Source: an uncultured Bacteroides sp. | GTDB taxonomy: Bacteria > Bacteroidota > Bacteroidia > Bacteroidales > UBA932 | Length of the DNA stretch: 19,186 bases | Reading direction: 5' to 3' | NCBI GenBank assembly: GCA_900543205.1 | Contig: UQQM01000033.1 | Location: 1-19,186 of the forward strand | Shown: positions 8,631 to 14,515 of the stretch, one piece after another | How positions within the stretch are numbered: the first letter of the stretch is position 1 | Layout: each line of letters begins with the position of its first letter | Notes under the pieces: model-generated | Seen by the model: the letters and a program-made list of their open reading frames with translations, nothing else | The model's database searches: none | What the model was told of the DNA's origin: nothing | Position numbers and translations under genes: made by a program

Positions 8631-8666
8631 AATTAAAAAGCCGCCGGGACCAAATTATCCGGCGGC
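8631..8666 (-). terminator. Rho-independent terminator of the nitroreductase gene
   Basis: On the minus strand GCCGCCGG pairs with CCGGCGGC over 8 bp with an 11-nt loop and is followed directly by TTTTTAATT. It lies 8 nt after the nitroreductase stop and separates that gene from the methyltransferase operon. Confidence 0.9.
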
Positions 8667-8674
8667 CTCTGTTC

Positions 8675-9307
8675 TTAATCCACGAACCTGATTTTCGAGA
8701 GATCGCGTGGCTTGGCCTCGGGGCTCTCGTCAGGATAGCCGATTCCTATCATGTAGAGCAGTTCGTAGCCGTCGCTGAAGCCCAGGCTTTCGATGAAGGC
8801 CCTGCCCTCCGCGCTGCCGTTGAGATAAGCTGCGGGGCCGCCGAGACAGATGGAGCCGAGCCCGAGGGAATATGCCGCAAGGCAGATGTTCTCTCCGAGC
8901 AAGCCGGCGTTCAGGCCGTTGTCACCGGAAGGCACGGCGATGAAGATCACCGCAGGCGCATTACGGAACATGTTCTTGAAATTGGGATCGGCGGCCACGG
9001 CCTCAGGATTCGCCTTGCGGTAGCTGTCGCTGATGGCGTCTATCATTTCGGCGTCATCGACTATGCGCAGCTCCCATTGCTGGGCGTTCAGCCCGTTGGG
9101 TGCGTTCACTCCGCATTCGGCGATGAGCTGCAGCTTCTCCCTCTCCACGGGGACATCCTTGTACTTGCGGATGGAGCGGCGGTTCATGATGGCCTCTATC
9201 ACGGCGTTCTCAGCCTCTCCGGAGGCGGCGGGAGCGGAGGTGTCAGATCCGCAGGAGACGAGACACAGGGCGGCTGCGGAAGCCGCGAGCATATATATTC
9301 CTTTCAT
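8675..9307 (-). CDS. Nitroreductase family protein with a lipoprotein signal
   Basis: 210-residue member of the FMN-dependent nitroreductase-like family (NAD(P)H oxidation with reduction of nitro, quinone or other acceptors). The FMN phosphate-binding signature is RRSIRKYKD (residues 43-51), followed by the usual NAPNGLNAQQWELRIV block and the C-terminal LGLGSICLGG segment. In front of the enzyme domain is an extra N-terminus, MKGIYMLAASAAALCLVSC, with a lipobox ending at C19 and a Ser/Ala/Gly linker. The protein should therefore be exported and anchored, which is unusual for a flavoenzyme of this family. It lies downstream of the three-lipoprotein operon but beyond that operon's terminator, so it is probably a separate unit. 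It is complete at its C-terminus. The substrate is unknown. Confidence 0.88.
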   Translation of the reverse strand: MKGIYMLAASAAALCLVSCGSDTSAPAASGEAENAVIEAIMNRRSIRKYKDVPVEREKLQLIAECGVNAPNGLNAQQWELRIVDDAEMIDAISDSYRKANPEAVAADPNFKNMFRNAPAVIFIAVPSGDNGLNAGLLGENICLAAYSLGLGSICLGGPAAYLNGSAEGRAFIESLGFSDGYELLYMIGIGYPDESPEAKPRDLSKIRFVD

Positions 9308-9333
9308 AGCCGTAATTTAGCAAACTTTATCGG

Positions 9334-9372
9334 AAAAATGAAGGCGCGGACGATGAAAACCGCCGCGCCTTC
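9334..9372 (-). terminator. Rho-independent terminator of the three-lipoprotein operon
   Basis: GAAGGCGCGG (9340-9349) and CCGCGCCTTC (9363-9372) form a perfect 10-bp stem with a 13-nt loop. On the minus strand it is followed by ATTTTTCC. It starts 20 nt after the stop of the last lipoprotein gene. Confidence 0.9.
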
Positions 9373-9392
9373 AACATCATGGTATCCGCCCG

Positions 9393-9917
9393 CTACTGCT
9401 CGGGTGCGGCGGAATACTCTCCGTCATAATCGACCTTGAGGGGCGTGCCGTCGGCAAGCTGCACATCCAGCTCCAGCTTCCAGGAGCTTCCGTTCTCCGA
9501 AACCCGGAACCAGCCTCCGGCAGGCTCGCGGTGCTCGGAATAATAGTGCACGGGATCCTCATACAGCAGGAAGTAGTCGTCCTGGTGGTCGAGGTTCTCC
9601 CCTGTCGGGTCATTCACCTTATGCTGCATGCCGTCGGCCCAGTAGGAGTCGACCGAAAAAGCTAAATAGGTGGTCGGAACCTCCTTTCCGGGTTCATATT
9701 CGAGAGGCGAGAAGATGAAGGTGACCTGAGTACCGGAATCGTTGCAGATTGCGGTGAGAATATCATAGCTGTCGCCGTCGAACTCGTAGGTTCCGAGAAC
9801 CTCGGCTGACGGCTGCACGCCGTCGAATCCGGTGTCATAGCCACCCTTGTCGCAGGATGCCGCGAGCAGGACGACGGCGCTGAACACAGCCGCTTTCGCA
9901 AGAATGCTCGTCTTCAT
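9393..9917 (-). CDS. Single-module lipoprotein of unknown function (third gene of lipoprotein operon)
   Basis: 174-residue predicted lipoprotein not assigned to a known family. The signal peptide ends in a lipobox with the cysteine at residue 22 (VVLLAASCDKGG). The mature part is one beta-rich, acidic module that begins GTYEFDGDSYDILTA and ends LADGTPLKVDYDGEYS. This resembles the repeat units of the neighbouring 451-residue protein, above all in the closing pattern (hydrophobic-x-DG-x-x-hydrophobic-x-V-x-aromatic-x-G). No catalytic motif is evident. The ATG lies 5 nt after the stop of the upstream gene with GGGAAT as a possible ribosome site, so the genes form one transcript, and a terminator follows. 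A role as a surface or periplasmic binding or structural protein is only a guess. Confidence 0.85.
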   Translation of the reverse strand: MKTSILAKAAVFSAVVLLAASCDKGGYDTGFDGVQPSAEVLGTYEFDGDSYDILTAICNDSGTQVTFIFSPLEYEPGKEVPTTYLAFSVDSYWADGMQHKVNDPTGENLDHQDDYFLLYEDPVHYYSEHREPAGGWFRVSENGSSWKLELDVQLADGTPLKVDYDGEYSAAPEQ

Positions 9918-9922
9918 ATTCC

Positions 9923-11278
9923 CTATTCCACGATTACGGCCACGCCGGAATAATGGCCCTTGAATTCGTCATAGTCGCTGAAGTCGACGGTCATAAGGTC
10001 ACCGTCGAGATAGACTTCGAGGGTGCCCACCACGGAGCCGTCCTCCTTGAACTCCCAGACATTTCCGCCATATTCGAACTTGAGTATGCCCTTGTAGGTG
10101 GAGAGGCCGACCGGTCCGTAGTTGAATACCTCGGCGGGTGCGGTTATGTGGATGGCGTCGTTGGCGGGATCCTCATACTCGCTGACATACTCGAGGCCGC
10201 CAATGGGGCTCATCCATATATGCCAGATGTCGGTATCGGACTTGTCCACCAGTGCGGACTGGATAGGCATGGTTTCTCCTTCGAAGCTGAACTCGTTGGA
10301 TTTTTCAGGCTCCTCGGGCACATAGTCCACGGACACGCATGCGCCCTCGAAACTTACCTCCACTGAAGTGCCGTCACCGAAGGTCACGGAAATCCGGGCG
10401 GCATACTCCCCTTCGGAAATCTTCTCTATGCTGTAGGAGCCTGCGGCACCCGCCAGGTCGCCGGAATAGGCCTCCCTGAAATTATAGGAAAAGTCATCGT
10501 TCAGGCTCATGTAGACCAGCGACATGTTCTTGCTGTCGGCGAGGTCGATCGTCTGTCCGCCGAGGTCGGTATCGTCGACGGCGATGAACAGATAGTTGGT
10601 CCCCATTTCCATGAGCTCATCGAAGGTATAGACCTCCGAGCTGGTGAAGTAGAGATATGTCTGGCCGTCCTCCTCAAGGTAGAAAGCCGCGCGGAGAGGG
10701 TTGCTCTCTCCGTTCGTAACAATCGTGTTGCCCTCGAATTCAGGATATACGGGGACGATGGTCTCCATGTCGAGTCCGATATTCCCCCGGAAGGTCTCCC
10801 CGGAGGTCAGGAGCATCGAGAAATCCACGGTGCCCGTGGTCTCCGTCTCCATGTCCACCGCAATCGTCAGGGCGCCTTCGCTTATCGCGCTGTGGTCGGC
10901 GGAGCTGACTTCAAACACCAGGCCGCCCTTTTCGTAATATGCCAAGCCGGTGCCGGCGGGGAGAGAAGTGAGGTCCAGTTCGAGCACGCCGCTCTCAGGG
11001 CCTTCCACGTCGGGTCCGATGGTCAATGAGACATAATCGGTTCCCTCGAGCTCTCCGAGGCTCTGGACGCCGGCCTCGGCGGCGAAATAATAGGTATACT
11101 CGTCAGGAGAGACGAGAACAGTCTGGATTTTGGTCTCCATTCCCGCGAATTCGATCGCGTTCTCGAGAGGATGCTGGGGTCCGTCCGGTGTCTCGGGCCC
11201 GTCCTCAGGCTTCTGACAGGCTGTCGCGGCCGCGAAGACCACGAATGCCGAAGCAGCGAATTTAAAAAGATTCTTCAT
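9923..11278 (-). CDS. Three-module repeat lipoprotein of unknown function (second gene of lipoprotein operon)
   Basis: 451-residue predicted lipoprotein with the lipidated cysteine at residue 21 (FVVFAAATACQKPED), followed by a Pro/Glu/Asp linker. The mature part appears to be three similar beta-rich modules: about residues 39-177 (starting ENAIEFAGMETKIQTVLV), 183-317 (GNTIVTNGESNPLRAAFYL) and 327-445 (SNEFSFEGETMPIQSALV). Each ends in a strand pair such as FGDGTSVEVSFEG or LDGDLMTVDFSD. The modules are strongly diverged from each other. The protein is very acidic and has almost no cysteine apart from the lipid site. No known domain was recognised. It lies 24 nt after the first lipoprotein and 5 nt before the third. 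Confidence 0.85.
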   Translation of the reverse strand: MKNLFKFAASAFVVFAAATACQKPEDGPETPDGPQHPLENAIEFAGMETKIQTVLVSPDEYTYYFAAEAGVQSLGELEGTDYVSLTIGPDVEGPESGVLELDLTSLPAGTGLAYYEKGGLVFEVSSADHSAISEGALTIAVDMETETTGTVDFSMLLTSGETFRGNIGLDMETIVPVYPEFEGNTIVTNGESNPLRAAFYLEEDGQTYLYFTSSEVYTFDELMEMGTNYLFIAVDDTDLGGQTIDLADSKNMSLVYMSLNDDFSYNFREAYSGDLAGAAGSYSIEKISEGEYAARISVTFGDGTSVEVSFEGACVSVDYVPEEPEKSNEFSFEGETMPIQSALVDKSDTDIWHIWMSPIGGLEYVSEYEDPANDAIHITAPAEVFNYGPVGLSTYKGILKFEYGGNVWEFKEDGSVVGTLEVYLDGDLMTVDFSDYDEFKGHYSGVAVIVE

Positions 11279-11302
11279 TGCTTATTCGGATTTTGATTGT
11301 TT

Positions 11303-12481
11303 CTAATACAGTTCTGTGACCTCTATGGGGCCGTCGGTCGCCCATGTGCCGTTCAGGTAGTATGGAGGGTCGCTGCAGTCATCCAGCTTGAAGTCCAGGA
11401 TGTGGGCGTCCCCGTCCCTGTTCGAAAACATCACCCCGCCGGCGATACGCGCGTATGTCTTCCAGGCATCGTCTTCGATCTCCAGATACCAGCTTCCGGT
11501 GAAATATTCAAACTTGTCGGGATAGCCGGGCACCAGGCCGAACGCCTTGATCTCCTCTCCGGGGATGCCGCCGTCCGCGCTCATGGATACAGCCTCGTAC
11601 AGACCTTCCGGAATGCCGTCATGGACGTCGGTCTCCCATGACACGAAGAACTCCACCCTGAGCACCCTGCCGCTTCCCGAAGGCCATTCCCCCGAGATGT
11701 CAACCCCGTCTTCGGCCAGATACAGCACGAAGGCACGGGCGCGCTCGTCCCAGGTATATACGTCCTTCCTGTCGAAGAGCCTGGCCTGGGTGAATCCGGA
11801 CAAATCCACGGATTCCGTCAGATTGCTGTTGTCGGAGCCGGGCGTCTCGCCGGAGCCCTGCGACAGGTCTGTGACTTCAGGTTTCCCGGAATATGAGAAA
11901 TACCTCTTGAGGAAGCTGTTCCCCACAAGCACGCCTTCAATGGTGACGGTGCCGTCGTCGGCAACTTCCACCGAGAAACCTCCTTCCTGGAGAAGGTCGG
12001 CCTCGAAATCGGTCTGCCCGTCGGCGAACTCGGCATAATACGAACCATACGGCACTTCTACCGCCCCCTGAGGGGTGTCCTTCTCGAAAATGTCGCCGGT
12101 CTGCCATGTACCGACGGAGAAATCGCCGCTGTTCGCCGGTGCCGAATACTCTCCGGCAAGCAGCGCGAGGTCAGGTACGGAGCCGGAATTGCTTTCGGCG
12201 TTCACGACGAGCTTCAGCACCTGTCCGGGGCCTTCGCCTTCAATCGGATCCGAGGTCCCGTCGACCTCCATGTCAGTATGGAGCAGCAGAGTCCAGACGT
12301 CGGCCGACTCTCCGTCATAACCTCCGTAGAGAAGTTCCGCGTTCACATAGTCGGGCCTCTCGGGGACGAGCTCCTCGAAACCTCCCTGCTCCTGCTTGCC
12401 GGGATCAGGCCCCTCCTTGGTGCAGGCGGCGGAAAAGGCCGCACACGCGAGCAGCACGGCCAGCTTGAATTGAACTTTCAT
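11303..12481 (-). CDS. Two-module repeat lipoprotein of unknown function (first gene of lipoprotein operon)
   Basis: 392-residue predicted lipoprotein; the cysteine at residue 20 (LACAAFSAACTKEG) is the likely lipid site. The ATG at 12481 is preferred over the in-frame TTG one codon upstream. Two modules are visible, about 46-198 and 229-380, joined by a Gly/Ser/Asp-rich linker (201-228). They share landmarks in the same order: LLAGEYSAP with IPEGLYEAV, YGSYYAEF with TGSWYLEI, a late strand pair (DDGTVTIEGVLVG with GDAHILDFKLDD), and a closing aromatic-rich YFSYSG with YYLNGTW. The design resembles proteins 2 and 3 of the operon. No enzyme motif is seen. The gene is divergent from pfkA, with a 176-nt gap holding promoters for both directions. 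Confidence 0.85.
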   Translation of the reverse strand: MKVQFKLAVLLACAAFSAACTKEGPDPGKQEQGGFEELVPERPDYVNAELLYGGYDGESADVWTLLLHTDMEVDGTSDPIEGEGPGQVLKLVVNAESNSGSVPDLALLAGEYSAPANSGDFSVGTWQTGDIFEKDTPQGAVEVPYGSYYAEFADGQTDFEADLLQEGGFSVEVADDGTVTIEGVLVGNSFLKRYFSYSGKPEVTDLSQGSGETPGSDNSNLTESVDLSGFTQARLFDRKDVYTWDERARAFVLYLAEDGVDISGEWPSGSGRVLRVEFFVSWETDVHDGIPEGLYEAVSMSADGGIPGEEIKAFGLVPGYPDKFEYFTGSWYLEIEDDAWKTYARIAGGVMFSNRDGDAHILDFKLDDCSDPPYYLNGTWATDGPIEVTELY

Positions 12482-12563
12482 CAATAAGATACGTTAACGA
12501 TAATACACTAAAAATGTCCGCAGGCGGATGAAGCGGATACCGCCCTACAACAGCCTGTCCGGG

Positions 12564-12571
12564 CAAAGGTA
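12564..12571 (-). promoter_or_regulatory. Candidate -7 promoter element of the lipoprotein operon
   Basis: TACCTTTG on the minus strand matches TAnnTTTG. It would give a 5' leader of roughly 75 nt before the ATG at 12481. A TTTG (12589-12586) lies only 14 nt upstream, closer than the usual 19-21 nt, so the -33 element is uncertain. Confidence 0.45.
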
Positions 12572-12626
12572 TGAATTTTTTATCACAAAGACTCCGTGGC
12601 AATGGTACAATCCTGTGATTTTTATG

Positions 12627-12634
12627 TATATTTG
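12627..12634 (+). promoter_or_regulatory. Candidate -7 promoter element of pfkA
   Basis: TATATTTG matches TAnnTTTG exactly, 23 nt before the pfkA ATG, which gives a short leader. A clear TTTG -33 element at the expected distance was not seen. Confidence 0.55.
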
Positions 12635-12657
12635 CGAGTTCGAAGACTGAAGACGAC

Positions 12658-13629
12658 ATGAACATCAAGACCATAGGAGTTCTCACTTCCGGAGGCGACG
12701 CCCCCGGCATGAACGCCTGCATCAGGGCCGTGACCAGAGCGGCGATCTACGAGGGCTGGAAGGTGATGGGCATCTTCCGGGGCTACGAAGGTCTCATCAA
12801 CAGCGACATAAAGGAGCTCACCACCGAAAGCGTGAGCAACACCATACAGCGCGGAGGCACCGTGCTCAAGACAGCGCGCAGCGACGAGTTCCGCACTCCG
12901 GAAGGCCGCGCAAAGGCCTACGAGAACCTCAAGCAGTTCGGCATCGATGCTCTAATTGTAATCGGAGGCAACGGCTCGTTCGCGGGAGCCCAGGCCCTGG
13001 CCAGCGAGCATGACATCACCGTCATCGGTCTTCCCGGAACGATTGACAACGACCTGTACGGGACCGACTCCACGATAGGCTACGACACGGCTCTCAATAC
13101 GATTGTGGAGTGCGTCGACAAGATACGCGACACCGCAACCAGCCACAACCGCATTTTCTTCGTGGAGGTCATGGGCCGCGACGCCGGCTTCCTCGCCCAG
13201 AACAGCGCGATTGCCGCCGGGGCCGAGGCCGCCATCATTCCCGAGGACAACACCGACATCGACCAGCTCGCCACCTTCATCGGCAGGGGCATACGCAAGA
13301 GCAAGAACAGCAGTATCGTGCTCGTATCGGAGAAGGACGGCGGAGCAATGCACTACGCCGAGCGCGTGCGCAAGGAATATCCGCAGTATGACGTGAGGGT
13401 CTCCATCCTCGGACATCTCCAAAGAGGAGGCACCCCCACCGCCCACGACAGGATCCTTGCCAGCCGGCTCGGAGTCGCCTCCATCGAGGCCCTCAAGGAG
13501 GGGCAGCGCAACATCATGGTCGGAATCAAGAACGATGAGATAGTCTACGTGCCTATCTCAAGGTCAATCAAGATGGACAAACCTATTGACAAGGAACTGA
13601 TCAACGTACTGACCATCCTGTCAATATAG
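12658..13629 (+). CDS. pfkA: ATP-dependent 6-phosphofructokinase
   Basis: 323-residue cytoplasmic enzyme of glycolysis (fructose 6-phosphate + ATP to fructose 1,6-bisphosphate + ADP). Conserved parts are the nucleotide loop [11 protein letters not shown] (residues 10-20), KTAR with R74, PGTIDND (126-132) with the catalytic base D130, VEVMGRDAG, and GHLQRGG. Glycines at the positions that are Asp and Lys in PPi-dependent enzymes (G106 and G127) mark it as the ATP type. One key position is unusual: GGNGS has Asn105 where Escherichia coli has Asp103 (GGDGS), which contacts the Mg of MgATP. Length is normal for group A PFK. The gene is divergent from the lipoprotein operon, preceded by a Bacteroidota -7 element, and followed after 57 nt by a tRNA gene on the same strand. 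Confidence 0.96.
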   Translation: MNIKTIGVLTSGGDAPGMNACIRAVTRAAIYEGWKVMGIFRGYEGLINSDIKELTTESVSNTIQRGGTVLKTARSDEFRTPEGRAKAYENLKQFGIDALIVIGGNGSFAGAQALASEHDITVIGLPGTIDNDLYGTDSTIGYDTALNTIVECVDKIRDTATSHNRIFFVEVMGRDAGFLAQNSAIAAGAEAAIIPEDNTDIDQLATFIGRGIRKSKNSSIVLVSEKDGGAMHYAERVRKEYPQYDVRVSILGHLQRGGTPTAHDRILASRLGVASIEALKEGQRNIMVGIKNDEIVYVPISRSIKMDKPIDKELINVLTILSI

Positions 13630-13638
13630 CGGCATACG

Positions 13639-13679
13639 GTTTCCGGCGGCTGCGGCTGCCGTCCGATGGCACCGGAAAC
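13639..13679 (+). repeat. Inverted repeat between pfkA and tRNA-Ala
   Basis: GTTTCCGG (13639-13646) pairs with CCGGAAAC (13672-13679); the 25-nt interior is GC-rich and can fold further. There is no T-tract, so it may be a weak terminator of pfkA or a processing hairpin before the tRNA. Confidence 0.45.
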
Positions 13680-13686
13680 GGAATAT

Positions 13687-13759
13687 GGGGTATTAGCTCA
13701 GTTGGTAGAGCGTCAGGTTCGCAATCTGAAGGTCAGGGGTTCGATCCCCCTATGCTCCA
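13687..13759 (+). tRNA. tRNA-Ala(CGC)
   Basis: 73-nt tRNA with all arms: acceptor GGGGTAT with ATGCTCC, D stem GCTC/GAGC, anticodon stem TCAGG/TCTGA with loop TTCGCAA, variable loop AGGTC, T stem AGGGG/CCCCT with loop TTCGATC, and discriminator A. The anticodon CGC reads GCG (alanine). The G3-U70 wobble pair, the main identity mark of alanine tRNAs, is present and agrees. The 3' CCA is not encoded (the next bases are CGG), as is common in Bacteroidota. Confidence 0.95.
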
Positions 13760-13804
13760 CGGAAGAGGGGAGGCCGGACGGTCTCCCCTCTTCCGTGGAG
13801 CATA
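13751..13804 (+). repeat. Perfect 22-bp inverted repeat overlapping the tRNA-Ala 3' end
   Basis: The arm at 13751-13772 starts TATGCTCCACGG and contains the last nine bases of the tRNA. The arm at 13783-13804 ends CCGTGGAGCATA and is its exact complement over 22 bp, with a 10-nt loop (GCCGGACGGT) that can pair further. The part beyond the tRNA (CACGGAAGAGGGGAG and complement) would by itself make a strong stem, but no T-tract follows. It may act as a terminator or 3' processing signal for the tRNA. Confidence 0.85.
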
Positions 13805-13813
13805 CCTACCTAA

Positions 13814-13837
13814 CGGCGGCGCTTAGCCCCGCCGCCG
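13814..13837. repeat. GC-rich inverted repeat downstream of ybaK
   Basis: CGGCGGCG (13814-13821) pairs with CGCCGCCG (13830-13837) around CTTAGCCC. A second short hairpin, GGCCGC-TGAT-GCGGCC, lies at 13884-13899. Both are in the gap between the convergent tRNA and ybaK and may help to stop transcription, although neither has a U-tract. Confidence 0.5.
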
Positions 13838-13927
13838 GCTCCGCTGCTCGATTCTCTTCGACAATCTCGCTCACGCTCCACCGGGCCGCTGATGCGGCCT
13901 CGTGGGAAGCCAATCGGCTGTCCCTTT

Positions 13928-14392
13928 TCAAATCGGATAGATTTCCGCGGCGGTGAAGCGGAAAAGGTCGGCGGGGGAAATCTTGAACTGGAGGCCTCGC
14001 ACACCGGCGCTGATGTAGATGTAATCGTAGAGCAGGGCCGACTCGTGGATAAAGGTCGGATAACGTTTCTTCATGCCTATGGGCGAACAGCCGCCCCGGA
14101 TATAGCCCGTGAGCCCGAGCAGTTCCCTGACATGGACCATCGCGCAGCTCTTGTTGCCCGAAATCGAGGCGGCCAGCTTGAGGTCGACTTCGAAATCCCC
14201 GGGAATCACGCACACGAAGATTCCGTTGCGGTCACCCCGGAGCACAAGGGTCTTGAAAACCTGCTCCACATTCTCCCCGAGCGACGCGGCCACCTTGCCG
14301 GCGGAGAGGTCGTCTTCGGAATACTCATACGGAATCAGCTCATAAGCTATTCCTGCAGCATCCAATAATCTTGCGGCGTTAGTTTTAATCAT
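13928..14392 (-). CDS. ybaK: YbaK/EbsC family Cys-tRNA(Pro) deacylase
   Basis: 154-residue trans-editing enzyme that hydrolyses cysteine wrongly attached to tRNA(Pro). Family features in order are KTNAARLLDAAGIAYELIPY at the N-terminus, VFKTLV with the conserved lysine K47, the CVIPGDFEVDLKLAA strand-helix unit, GYIRGGCSPIGMKK and the closing ISAGVRGLQFKISPADL. Length is normal (about 155-160 aa). The ATG at 14392 gives the expected start MIKTN. The gene is convergent with the upstream tRNA-Ala and lies downstream of the esterase gene on the same strand, with a hairpin between them, so it is probably a single-gene unit. No clear promoter motif was found in the A/T-rich leader. Confidence 0.93.
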   Translation of the reverse strand: MIKTNAARLLDAAGIAYELIPYEYSEDDLSAGKVAASLGENVEQVFKTLVLRGDRNGIFVCVIPGDFEVDLKLAASISGNKSCAMVHVRELLGLTGYIRGGCSPIGMKKRYPTFIHESALLYDYIYISAGVRGLQFKISPADLFRFTAAEIYPI

Positions 14393-14465
14393 TTTGGCAC
14401 AATGCTTGCTAATACAAATGGCGGAAATAGATTTTTCATAGGTTAAATTTTGGTTAGAATCAAAG

Positions 14466-14503
14466 TAACGGCTCCGATGGGATATCGCAGCCGTTATTTT
14501 TTT
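14466..14503 (+). terminator. Hairpin with T-tract between ybaK and the esterase gene
   Basis: TAACGGCT (14466-14473) pairs with AGCCGTTA (14489-14496), with an extra CGAT/ATCG pairing inside, followed by seven T on the plus strand. On the minus strand it lies just after the esterase stop but is followed only by CTTTGATTC. It probably ends the esterase transcript, yet the stronger U-tract is on the plus strand, where no gene is seen. Confidence 0.65.
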
Positions 14504-14515
14504 GTTTTCCCGAAG

